From Emergomyces orientalis (Eukaryota; Ascomycota; Eurotiomycetes; Onygenales; Ajellomycetaceae): 64,000 bases of DNA. Position 1 is the stretch's first letter, and every line of letters starts with the position of its first letter. Positions 1 to 11,107 of the stretch are shown here, piece by piece. A program made the translations under genes and the position numbers. The DNA is taken from NCBI GenBank assembly GCA_002110485.1, contig MOWL01000046.1, positions 806,001-870,000 on the forward strand, written 5' to 3'. The notes below the pieces were generated by a model. That model was not told where the DNA came from, ran no database searches, and saw nothing but the letters and a program-made list of their open reading frames with translations.

Positions 1-2088
1 TTTATTTAATCGGTTCTTCCGAGAAGGATTCAGGGATGGGGGAATCTGCATACTTACCAATCTCCGTCCTCACTCCCTTATACTCTACAGGCGGGAAGGG
101 ACTGCCCGTAGCAATCAGGGCTTTCCCCCCCGTCCATTCCATGATATCCTTCGGCTGCGCCTCATGCAAGCGGGTGGGGTTGCTTAGAGGGAAGATGATG
201 GGGTTCTCGACGTGCCTGGCCATTTCTCTGATAATCTGCTCAGTAAAAGCACCAGCTTTCGTTGAGGTGCCGATTAGCACATGCGGCTTGACATTCTTCA
301 CCACAGAGTAAAGATCAAGATCGCCCTCTGACCAGTCATCCCGTGCAAAGGAGGCCTGGGCGGGGGTTAGTTTATCGCCTTGTGATTTGAGGAGGAGGCC
401 TTGTTTATCGATACACCTGTGACGGGATATTGTCAGTTTTCGTATCTTGCTTTTGTTTATGGGGTCTTCAGGGGGTCAATAAAGTAAAATACCAAATTTG
501 TTTCAGTGCCTCATGTTTCGATTTGTTCGATTCCGCAGCTATTGCATCCCTGATTTGAGCTGCGATGCCTGTACCTGCTGACCCGGCACCGAAACAGATG
601 ACACGGACGTCGCTCAATTTGATTTTGCTAACATGGAGTGCGGCGAGGAGTGCAGCCAGTGTCACGCATCCGGTCCCCTGGATATCATCGTTGAAGCACG
701 CTATATGCGACCGATACCTATCCAGAATGCGTTTTGCATTTTGTAGGCCGAAATCTTCGCTGGACGGAGTGATGGATGTGGGCATTTTCCCGTCATCAGA
801 ATTTGGGGGACAAGCAAAAAAGGGTAATGTACGAAACCGAACGACGTATCCCAAGAGACTCACAAATGTATATAAGCATTGGGGTACCTCTTCCTGGCCG
901 CTTTGACGAATTTATCCACAAAGTCATCATATTCCTGCCCGCGGGCGCGCTGCTTCCGCAAACCCAGATATAACTCATCCTTCAGCAGCTTCTCGTTCTA
1001 ACAAAGCACAACGTAGTCATTATCTTTGCATTAGCCAAACCGTGATAACCAAAAGCTAAAAAGCCCCAACGCAAAAGAGATTTTGGCCAAAGAAATATGC
1101 ATTATGGACATCATTGGCCTTCCTTACATTTGTTCCACAATCAAGCATGACAGGCAGCTGCCGCGTTGGATGGATACCCGCGCATAGCGTCGTGATCACC
1201 AGCTTCGCCACAGAAATCAGCATTCCTCCTTCACCTTGGTCGCCTATTCCTAAGATCTTTCACCACAAGGGATGAGTTTGGAGTTGTTAGCGGGACCGGA
1301 TCATGCGTGGAATGGAGGATATACATGTATCTCGCAGATGCCATACCTCCTCGCCATCGGTGACGACAATGTAATCTATCTCCTCCCCGTTTCCTCCAAA
1401 ATTAGCAAAGCACTCGTCAATCCGATCCTGGTCGCGGATATTCAGAAAGCAGCCTTCCGGCCTCCTAAAAATTCTCGAGTAATTCTCAATTGCCTCAGCT
1501 TCTGTCGGCGTGTATATCACGCTGAACATCTCCTTCAAGTGTGTTTGAATAAGCTAGATATATTTAAATTAGCCCACCAGCTAAAAAAAAAAAAGGCGGC
1601 TATTTTACTTCCTCCTTTCAAGAGCAGAAATGTATCTGGCTTTTGGCTCGGGCATCCAGCTGAAAAAGGAAATATAGACAAAAGGAACGGACCTTATAAA
1701 ACAACACTTCATTCTGTGCTTTCATGCTTGCCATAAACGTGTTTTTTGCGAGATCATCCGGCTGGCTCGCATATTGCGCATAGGCCCTTTCCACTTGCTC
1801 GTCCAAAGTTTGGACATTGGCTGGTAGGAGGCCGTGGAGCTTGAATATCCGTCTTTCATCATCTGGGAATGCGGAACCCTTGTTATAGTATGGGCTTTGC
1901 AAGAGTTCTCGGCCCTGGAGACGAACGGAAGAGTGCGCGCAGATGCGTCCGGTAACTAGGAGTTAGTTATCAGAAATAATAGTTCTAGCAGCAAAAAAAA
2001 AAAAAAAGGAAAAGAGAGGAAAATAAGGAGTCAGATTGTAGTAGAACTGGAAGTGAGCAAAATGTATTTTCTCACCTCATACGGACAT
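1..2088 (-). CDS. NAD-dependent malic enzyme, C-terminus cut off by the window edge
   Basis: Oxidatively decarboxylates malate to pyruvate, probably in mitochondria. Exons read on the minus strand: 2083-2088 (ATGTCC), 1693-1914, 1347-1553, 1128-1256, 864-997, 493-759, 58-416. All phases agree. Visible family landmarks are YYNKGSAF, the block GLLPANVQTLDEQV, IYTPTEAEAI, GIGDQGEGG with LCAGIHPTRQLPVMLDCGTN, the signature FNDDIQGTG, the NAD-binding loop FGAGSAGTGIA, and SNPTRLHEAQP followed by ATGSPFPPV. The last visible exon ends at a GTAAGTA donor (51-57), so the apparent stop at 2-4 lies in an intron and the gene continues to the left. The first exon of two codons is my least certain choice. 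It is supported by a GTATGAG donor and a CTCCAG acceptor that keep frame. The family call is secure; NAD versus NADP preference is inferred from similarity to fungal mitochondrial enzymes. Confidence 0.93.
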
Positions 2089-3035
2089 TCTAGCGGGCCA
2101 TGCGCTGTTCGAGGTAGTTGGCTGAATTTTGCGGACATTGTTAATATTATTAAATACTATACGCTTTTCTACGAACCTAGCTATTTAAAATCGATTATAT
2201 TAAAGTAATTGAAAAGTAAGGAACCCATTTTTCCCCCAAAATAACTATTTATTGATATCGTTCATGGAGCCTGGACGACTATAAAGCCTCTGCGATGACA
2301 TCGGTATATGACGTAGTTAACTGGGATATTTTATCAGGCGGCCACAAGGTGGCAACCAAGGAAAAAAGAGAAAATGAAACATGCAATTGAGTTATCTGGA
2401 AACTATTACTATGAATATATTATGATAGGATGAAAGTATGGGATTTCCAGGAAAGATAGAAGTCGTAAGTAAATGTAATGAACGGGAGATATCACCACAA
2501 AACAAACACTAAGCCTCACATCTCTCACGTTTCAGGGAGGTGATGAGATTTACTGAATAGCTTATTTCTCTTCATAGTAGTTGAAACTCTTACAGAATAC
2601 GGCAATTCGAGAAATGGGCCTGGGGAAGGGGGATAAAGTGACAACGGAAAAAAAAAAATTTTTTTGACTGGCCACAACAAACTCATTTCGATCCAAGCGT
2701 ACAGAAGGAACACCAGAGAGACCCAATGTTGCAAAAACAAAACCGAAATAAAAAGAAAGAAATACAAAAATGGAAGAATAATAAAGAATAGCATCCTCCT
2801 AGCAAAGAAATTAAAAAAAAAGTAGGAATAAAAAAAATTAACTCCTCCGACCCCCTAATCCTAGCCCGATTCGAACGTCATAGTTTTAAACAAAATTCAA
2901 AAACAAAAAGGCACACATACATTCTGTGAACACAAATAAAACCAATCTTATTCATTCATACATAATTCTCATTTCCATGATGCTCGTGGTCCCTTTCCTT
3001 TCTTGCTTTAGTTTTCGTCTTTCGGATGCGCCCGC
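2089..3035. other. intergenic, AT-rich
   Basis: No convincing gene. This lies between the 5' end of malic enzyme and the 3' end of the next minus-strand gene. It holds A-tracts near 2649 and 2814 and AT-rich sequence. The small open frames have no recognisable protein character. The part next to 2088 presumably carries the malic enzyme promoter. Confidence 0.6.
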
Positions 3036-4029
3036 TCAATGAATGTCGCCTTCGAGATCTACACGGTCCGGAGGTCGAGCTGCCGTATCCACAATGTTTT
3101 CATCGTACGTCATGCCGTCAACCATTCGCGCGTCAAAATCCGCATCCGTGTTGCCCACCATCGGTGGCTCAGGTGTACTAGATCCCGCCGGGGAAGGCGT
3201 TGAGGTAAAAGGCCCATTCTCCGCCCCAGGGGCCGGCTGTAGATGCGATGATGAATGTCCACCTGTTTGTGGCCAATTAGGCGCAGGACTATTCCTCCCA
3301 CCGACAGCGCGGTTGGAAGTGACAGACATTCTAGCTGCGGATGTTGAAACCGGCCCGCTGACAGTACTGCTCGCCCCCTCGCCAAAACCGACAAGGCTGG
3401 AGTTTCCTTCATCGCTCAATCCGCCAACACTGGAGACACCGTCGTCATCGCCCAGTCTATCTTGGTCTAGGCTATCGCTGCCGCTGGTCCAAGTTGTGCG
3501 GCCGCCAATGGAACCTGTGGCGCTGGCGCTGCCAACTGTGCTTCGTTCTTTGAAGTGGGATTGCAGATGGTCGAAGTAGCCAGGGGGCTGAATAGTGAAG
3601 CCGCCTGGCAACCCTTGGGCGTTGGCCGACGCCGTCGTCCCGCCTCCGTTAGGCCTCGTCGTGGCCACGCGCTCCAAACCTGCTAAGCGTGAGATACGGT
3701 CTGCGCGTTCCGCATCCAAGGTTGTTGTGGACGTTTCAGAAGCGTTTGATGATCGATGCCCATGGCGGGTGTGGTGGCGGTTGCCCTGGTGGCCGTCCTT
3801 GATGGCTGTGGTTGAGAGCGCTGAGAGTGATGTGGTGCCAGAATTAGGTGTGCCACTGGTTGAAAGATATAGTTGTTAGCAATATCGAATTTAGTTGTAA
3901 GCTTTTATAAAAATAACTAGCTCAGCGCAAAATTAGGCTGGGGGAGGGGGTTTCTTACGGGCCCATGTCCGATGGTGTTACCGGATCAGAAGGTGGTGGA
4001 GGAAGATCAATCAAGGTCGGAGTCGTCAT
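3036..4029 (-). CDS. conserved fungal Ser/Thr-rich protein of unknown function
   Basis: Two exons, 3959-4029 and 3036-3855, give 296 residues. The ATG at 4027-4029 is preceded by AT-rich leader. The N-terminus is proline-rich (TLIDLPPPPSDPVTPSDMGP). It is followed by a His/Arg-rich stretch and a short likely helix, ERADRISRLAGLERV (about 72-86). The remainder is low-complexity Gly/Ser/Thr/Asp sequence with recurring motifs such as TVGSASATGSIGGRTTW and SLVGFGEGA, and the C-terminus has DARMVDGMTYDENIVDTA. There is no membrane segment, signal peptide or known domain. I believe similar proteins occur in Aspergillus, from memory and unverified. Composition suggests a mostly disordered, phosphorylatable protein. 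No function is proposed. Confidence 0.8.
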
Positions 4030-5518
4030 TTTAATAAAAATCCTTCGATTTCTGAGAAGAAGAAAGTTGTTAAATCGAAGGCGCAATATTTAATGATAAA
4101 TAGAGCGATAAACAAAAAGGTTGTGAAAACTGAGCTTGACTGTTGCGAAGTCGGAAGACGACCGATGTCGTTTTGCGACATACGCGTCCTTTTGTATCGC
4201 GCTTCGATCGATTTTCAAGCCCTATGAATGGTTTTTTCTCTCTCTTTCTACTTGCCTCGACTCGAGCTGCTTAGGCTCTCTTGGTACGATTGACAAGTTA
4301 GAGCCCCCAGGATGAAACGACGAAGTTGGATATGCTTGACTGTTTAGCTGTGTCCCATGTGATTTGGACTGGGAGCAAGTTGAATGCTAACTGGTGAGGT
4401 GTGTAAGGTAGTTCAAAGGCCTTAGCCTGTTTCAAAAGGGTTCTGGGTATAAACTCTGAAGCGTCTCAGGGGTTGCAATATAGGTATGGAATATGCGAAT
4501 ATGCAAAATGTGCGAGTATGCTCGAGAACTGGTATGTTGAGAGGGGATACAAAATAAGTGATGTTAATATTCAGCGATTCACGCGCAGTTGAGCTGGCGC
4601 GAATTAGCATACAGCAGATGTCCACAGTTTCCCCCCACTTCAAGAAGAAGGTTCGAGCCAAATAACTGGCAAAGGCAAATCGGGTGTCGAGTTACGGACT
4701 GTACGAGGGGGACAATGTGTGGAGTTGAAGAAGAAGAAGAAGAACTGTGGTTGAAGTCGAAGTTTGTTGGTTCTGCGAAGGGGCTGCGTAGACGACGTCA
4801 TCTGTAGTTTGGGCTGCTCTCCGCACATGAATTCGCATGGGGAAAAAAAAATCCCAAATTCCTGCTAAATATTCGGCAAATTCCCTGTACAAATCACCCT
4901 CTTTATTTCTACAGTGCAATACAATGCCCATTCAATTCGAAATAATGTTGTTCCGCAGCTATGCTAGTATGTCGGTTTCGCTGGCTACACAACCCTACCG
5001 CGGAACTATGGAAATGGCCCAGTGAGTTATCATAACTTCCAAGTTTGCGGGACCTTTCAAGCTGAAAGCAACCCTGGGGATAAAACAAACATATTTATAA
5101 TGTAAATCGTGATGGCTCCCAACTTTTCAAAAGCGCAGATGCATTGAAGTTCCTATTATTGCTACTGTCCAGGTCCCTTCATAAGAAAACGATTCGAAAC
5201 CCGCCCGTGTTAAAATTGCGAAAATAGGTGCGTCCCCGAATAGTGCTGCTCAAGCTCTCCCCGCAGGTCTAGCTAACCGGGAGGTGGCGAGATACATCAC
5301 AACGGGTAAAAATAAAAGCAAAAAAATGAAATTTTCCAGGCAAACAAAGAAAGGTCAAAAAGATCCCCTACCATAGCTTTTGGGGCTCGTATCTATCCCG
5401 AATCTTCGCATCAACGTCAAGCACATGGATTCTCAAATTATCCCCCCCCCCCCCCGGCACTTAGAAAACAAACAAACGCTATTTATTAATGAATAATTTG
5501 GCGATTTTTTAAGCGCAA
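4030..5518. other. intergenic; upstream region of the Ser/Thr-rich gene and downstream of the BTB gene
   Basis: About 1.5 kb without a supportable gene. It holds a GAA/CTT-rich run near 4725-4742, a C-tract near 5444-5455, and a CT-rich patch near 4239-4262. The short open frames on both strands are shadows without family resemblance. Confidence 0.55.
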
Positions 5519-6571
5519 CTATATGAAAATTATCCGCGCTTTCGTCCTGGCTGGCGCGCTCATGCGAGTCTTGCACCGTTTCAACACCCGCACCCCAAAC
5601 GGCTTAACTTCAAAACAAAGCTCCAAGAACTGCGGGTCCTCTAAAAGAGAATCCAGGTTCGGCCCACATGACATAATAAGACAGCAGAGGCGAAGTAGGC
5701 CATCCTCATCGCCATCCTGCGTATTTCCGTATACATATCGAATATCACCTACGGAAAGCAAGGGGCAGGGGCCACCACTGGCAGCAACGATGAGCTGGTT
5801 ATGGATGTGGTTTTTGAACCAGGGAGCTTGGATTTTATCTGCGAAGATGTAGGATGAGAAGAGGAGGCGGGCGCTGGATGCGCCCTTCGTTGTGGGTTCG
5901 ATGAGCTGTGCTTCGTGGTGCTTGACCTGTTCGGTCCGTAAGTCCGTCACTAACAGAAAATAGAGGATCGGTTAGATAGAAGAGACTCGAACAAAAAATA
6001 AATGACAGAGATTTTTGTTTTTGTGATTTGATAACGTGATGGGTAGATTGTATGGCCTTCTTATCACCCACGTTCCAATAAATTCCCTCCTTAACCTGGA
6101 CATCTTTTCTCAACAAACTTACAGGGCAATTCCACCTCCGGCTGTGAAAGGTTGATGGTGCTGGCAGAGATCTCTCCATCATGAGATTTCCCGGTATAAA
6201 GCCACTGAAGAAACACGGCGACGGTCTTGACATCGTCATCTGGAAGTCTGACCACACGGTCCTTCGCTTCGGCAAAGTTGTTGCGCAACATGCCACGGAA
6301 GAAGAGGGACTGAGATTTGAGCAATCCCTCGTGGACATTGAAAACCTGCACGCCTCCTTTCAACTCAACGTGGATTTGGATAAGACCTGTCGAAATGAAC
6401 CTGAATTGTAAGGTTATTTAGCAAGGTTAAAGAGCTGACCCTTGGGGAGACTTAGGGGGTTGGAGGGGAATCATACTTCCATAAGTGAGGAGAATGGTCG
6501 ATGTAAGGCTCGGCTCGTGGTAGAACCAGGACATCAGCGTCTTGCTTTGAAGGAGAAGTGGTCCCCGCCAT
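5519..6571 (-). CDS. BTB/POZ domain protein
   Basis: Three exons, 6477-6571, 6123-6400 and 5519-5949, encode 267 residues. The BTB fold covers about residues 29-115: LIQIHVELKGGVQVFNVHEG, then HEGLLKSQSLFFRGML, then VVRLPDDDVKTVAVFLQWLYTGK. This is the usual pattern of a BTB core whose residues F..H..LL..S..F meet in a dimer. The third exon carries the helical part after the BTB (FADKIQAPWFKNHIHNQLI), typical of fungal BTB-only proteins. There is no Kelch, zinc-finger or MATH domain. Such proteins often act as adaptors for cullin-3 ligases or as homodimers; which applies here cannot be told. The exon 1/2 junction keeps W-K-F-I-S in frame, which supports the model. Confidence 0.88.
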
Positions 6572-8529
6572 TGTGATATGGGGAGGGAATCGAAATACTT
6601 GAGGGCTCGTGGTTTGTTTGGACGATACGATGTAAAGATGATGTATCCGATGAGGAGTAAGAGGAGAGGGTGATATCGTGAAGGGCGTTGAACAGGCTAT
6701 TAGATACAGCTTACAATTAAGCTTGCTAGTTGCAGAGAGGTGACTGAAGTATCTCATGTGTTAAATATGACCGGATAAGCCCAAGAGTTCTCATCTATTT
6801 GTCCTTGTGCTGTCGAGACTGAATACTCACTTTGCTGGCCGGTGAGATTGAAATGAAGGAGGCCGTGGTTCATCTTTGATATTGGCGAACAACCCGGACG
6901 ATGAGGGCCTTTCAATCCAACGACGTCAAAGGTTGCAGACCACAGTTACTATGGGGTACTAATTTACATAGCCCGCTTCCTATTCACTGGTTGTCGCTAA
7001 AAGCTTTGCAACTTCGGTTTTGCGAATCGACAGACGCTCAAGCAAGAGAGTCGCTTTATGATGGCGATGGAAGAGCAGAGAGAAATTGAAGCCACGGTAC
7101 TTATTGAGTGCAAGGTCTGACAACCTCCTAGAGAACCAAACTCCAATGAGCTTTTTTCACATCTTGATTCCGCTAATGAAATCCCTTTGACAATTCCCTC
7201 TCTGTTACCCAGGGTCGGAGGGTTCCAAGCGCACATTCCGCATGTGATTATCCAGTGGGCGAATTGGGTGCGTGCACCGGCACCTTGGAAAATCCCATGT
7301 TTCTATATCATTTCCCAGAATAAATGATGACAATGCTCGAATAATTTGCCCAGCCAGACTTGTTTGTCACAGGAGATGGTATTTTTTCAGGCAAGTTGTT
7401 GTCAATCGACCAATATTTCAAGCCTTAAGTTATCAACAATTCTTCGAATGTTAATGATCATCGGATGTCAGTTGGCATGTGCTGGCCTTTCGTTCTATAT
7501 GTATAGCCGACTTTTGATAGCACTGGAAATCTAATGGTATTCCTTTTAAGATCAAATGCTAAGGGGGAGCATGAGAAAAATGGGGCTTCTCGTGCATGCA
7601 TTGAAACAGGGTTCCTGGTGGCTAATTAGGGGGTTAATGTATACACATGCCTCATTAAAATTACTGTATTTTGCCAATTCTCCTTGCAAATAAAATATCC
7701 TCTGTAGTATTGCTGAAAGACCCATGAAGGAAGAATATCGTCATTATCATGATACTAGTAGACGTTTCAACGTCGTCGGTCGATCACAGGAAGTCAAACA
7801 GCCCAGTCTTACTCAGCCACACGCCCTATATGCAGCACCGCCACATCAACCTTCCCAAACGAGGCCTAGTGGGATTAGCGACCTGCTTACCTCACACTTC
7901 AGCCGCAGTCCACATCATCGAAAATCTCTCGAAAAACTGAAGTTTCGCCTGATTTCTTCTTCTCCTCTCTTCCTCTTCTCTTCTCCTCCACCTCACCCGC
8001 TCTTCCCTCTCCCCCTCCCCCCCCCCCACCTCGTCCGCTCCTCTCCGCTCCGGCGATCCTTGGGATTACTGTCTCCGTGCCGCTCGACCGCTGCTCAACC
8101 ACTCTGCCCAGCTATACACGATAGCTTAGCTTATATCTCTCGTTCGCACAACATCTATTTGTTTCAAGCGCTGGCATTTACTTGTCAAGCTCGGGAGAAG
8201 CAAAAGGGAAAAACAAGGAAACTACAAAACAGATTTCTATTCTTCTGTTTTGCTGGCTTGGCTTGAGGATATTGACCGTGTTTCAGCCACTGGAACACAT
8301 ACAAGGATATACGCGATACAGCAGAAGCGAGGCACACGTTTCGAAACGGAGGAATCGGGAAGCCCGTACGAACAATTATCTAAAACATCGCATACTACGC
8401 AGCAGTTTAGAGAACTAGAATCTTGGGCCTTTCAGATTGACGTTGTCTCTTCATTGAGTGTTTTTCTGAGGTAGTCTGTGTTCTTTCGTGTCATCTAAGC
8501 TGTCTATTGAACTGTGGCTTTGAGTAGCC
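6572..8529. promoter_or_regulatory. divergent intergenic region with the eIF2A 5' leader
   Basis: About 2 kb between the BTB gene start and the eIF2A start, read in opposite directions, so both promoters should lie here. The eIF2A side has a long pyrimidine-rich tract (7953-8045). Open frames at 7724-8266 and 8182-8474 are low-complexity and probably belong to leader or promoter DNA. Nothing coding is supported. Confidence 0.55.
7953..8045 (+). repeat. polypyrimidine (CT) tract upstream of eIF2A
   Basis: Nearly uninterrupted C/T sequence including a run of nine C residues. Long CT tracts are common just upstream of transcription starts in highly expressed fungal genes. A promoter or leader role for the downstream eIF2A gene is an inference from position. 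Confidence 0.6.
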
Positions 8530-11107
8530 ATGGCAGCTCCAAATCAGTATGCGTGTGAGTATTTTGTCCGGTTTATTACCAAGCCTTTTATCTCCTAGAT
8601 TGTGCAATTTCATTTGCACACAAATATGTTGAGAAACTCAAACTGACAGCCCTGATAGATCGAACGCAGAAGGGTATTGCTATCGTGGATGCGGCTCCAG
8701 TCTATGAGTCCTTACCCGGGTTTACGAGGTATTTAATATTGGGCTATTATTAGGGTATAAGGATTAAATTGGTGCTGATTTTATTTATCTATAGGCCAGA
8801 TGGGAACTTGCGCTGCTGCACTTACTCACCATGCGGCCGGTATTTCGCCTGGGCGGCTCCAGAAGGGTATGTGCATAGTCCTACTTCCCGTTCCAGATCC
8901 CCCACCTGTGATTTTTACTAAAAATATATACTTGCAAAAGTGTTGTAATTGTCGACCCCTCCGTTGGCCACGTCATTACCACGCTCCCCGCAGACAATGT
9001 CTATGAACTGGGCTTTTCACCTCTTGGAACATATATCATTACTTGGCAACGAGCTTCGAAGGACGACAACGGTGATGCCGTCAAAAACTTGAAGGTCTGG
9101 AGGGTCATTGAAGGTCCACCCGGGGATGATGGTAATAGCCAAGAGCATTCTATTGTGGGAAGCTTTGTGCAGAAATCCCAGACCGGGTGGAATCTGCAAT
9201 ATACGCCTGATGAGAAGTATTGTGCCCGAGTCGTTACCAACGAGGTTCAATTCTATGAAAGCGGAAATCTAGGGAAAGTGTGGAATAAGCTGCGGGTGGA
9301 AGGAGTAGTGGATTTCGCTCTCTCTCCAGGAAAGAACAACTCAATCGCGGTTTTCATTCCGGAGCGAAAGGTTAGTCGGCCTTGATACCTCACTTCTTTG
9401 TTGCTGCGTCTGACTCACTGTTATCTATGATCTAGGGGATGCCGGCATCTGTGAAGGTCTTCAATGTGCCGCAATTCAATACTGCTGTTTCACAGAAGAA
9501 CTTTTTCAAGGGCGATAAGGTCCAATTGAAGTGGAACAACACCGGAACGACCCTTATTGTTCTTGCGCAAACGGACGTCGACAAAACCGGGAAAAGCTAC
9601 TATGGGGAGACTACTCTTTATCTCCTGAGTGCTAACGGAGGATTTGATTCAAGAATTGATCTTGGTAAGATAACATTATACACACTGATCTATTTCGCTG
9701 GCTAACTTCCAACCCATAGATAAGGAAGGACCGATTCATGATGTCACCTGGTCCCCAAACTCGAAAGAATTCGGCGTTGTTTATGGGTACATGCCTGCGA
9801 AAACCACCATTTTCAATACCCGCGCCGTCGCAACGCATTCATTTGCCCTCGCGCCTCGGAATACCATTCTTTTCTCACCCAATGGGAGATTCGTGATTGT
9901 GGCCGGCTTTGGTAATCTTGCTGGGCAAATGGATATCTATGATCTAGACAAGGATTATACGAAGGTAGCTACGGTCGAGGCATCCAATGCCAGCGTGTGC
10001 GAGTGGAGTCCTGATGGCAAATTCATTTTGACTGCCACCACGAGTCCGAGACTCCGAGTGGATAACGGAGTGCGCATTTGGCATGTGGGAGGTGGATTAA
10101 TGTACAACGAGGATTTGACCGAGCTGTACCAAGTCTGCTGGAGACCACAGTCTGCAACCTTTCACCCACCAGAAAACCCATTCCATCCAATGCCCAACCC
10201 CCACCCTTCTGCGCTAGAGTACCTAGCTACCAAGAAAGCGCCTTCGAAGCCGGCTGGGGCATATCGACCACCCGGTGCACGCGGGCAAACCACTCCGCTA
10301 GCATTTAGACGAGAAGACGAAGGAGGGGAGAAATTCATTAGGGATGAATCATCATCTTCCCTTGGTGGCAACGGCCCGAATGGATTTGGTAAACCCAGGC
10401 GACGCGCTGTTCCAGGTGCAGAGCCAGTGGCAGAGTATCTTCCACCTGGTGCTGCCCCGGGAGGCGGGGTAACACTCCCTCCTGGAGCCGAAGGGGATGA
10501 AAAACTCTCAAAAGCCGCCGCCAAAAACAAGAAAAAGCGTGAAGCAAAGAAAGCAAAAGAAATGGCAGAGAAGGCTGGTAATCTGACGGCCGAAGCAGGT
10601 GCAGATTCAACTGCCCCAACTGGTCCTAGCGCCGACCGTCGGGAACGAAGAGGTCACTCGCGCAGCCGATCTCGAGGAAATAATAGCTCTCAGATACTTG
10701 ATCCCAACAGCTTCAGTCGCCAGAGCCGCGATCCGAACCGAGACCGGAGCCGCAGCTCCCACCGTAGGCAGCGCAGCGATCACCAAAACCGCTCCAACGG
10801 CGCTTTTCCCACGGGTCCTGCAAATCAGAATCGCCCCAGTGTTAACACTCGTGACCCACCACCCAACAGCACACCAGCCGCAACAGTACCATCTCCTCCA
10901 GACGTGACAGTCACATCTCCAACGACTCCTGGTGGCGGCACGGTGCAAGATAAAAAGATCCGCGGCCTCCTGAAAAAGATCCGCGCGATTGACGAGTTGA
11001 AGATGCGTGTGGCGGGCGGGGAGAAGCTGGAGGATACGCAGATGAAGAAAATACGAACTGAGGAAGGGGTGCGGAAAGAGTTGGAAGCGCTGGGATGGAC
11101 CGGATAA
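8530..11107 (+). CDS. translation initiation factor eIF2A (WD40 type)
   Basis: Non-canonical initiation factor that delivers Met-tRNA to the 40S subunit independently of GTP. Six exons: 8530-8554, 8659-8728, 8795-8866, 8941-9370, 9436-9664, 9720-11107; 737 residues. The N-terminal half is the nine-bladed WD40-like eIF2A fold, with blocks YRTQKGIAIVD, GYFxW-type repeats (CGRYFAWAAPEG), SPLGTYIITWQRASKD, VKVFNVPQFN, DVTWSPNSKEFGVVYGYMPA and GRFVIVAGFGNLAGQMDIYD. A central segment carries WRPQSATFHPPENPFHPMPNP followed by YRPPGARG. The C-terminal third is low-complexity: a Lys/Glu block (about 515-540), a Ser/Arg-rich block, then a helical tail IRGLLKKIRAIDELKMR that matches the eIF2A C-terminus. 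This is cytoplasmic. Identification is firm from the block order; the Arg/Ser insertion is longer than I would expect in yeast. Confidence 0.95.

Noticed and set aside
2..57. Stop codon ending the malic enzyme frame at 2-4
   Set aside because: A GTAAGTA donor at 51-57 precedes it on the coding strand and the sequence after SPFPPVEYKGVRTEI no longer resembles the family, so this part is intron.
7724..8266. 180-residue plus-strand frame before eIF2A
   Set aside because: Mostly translated CT-rich leader sequence with no domain. eIF2A has its own well-supported ATG at 8530.
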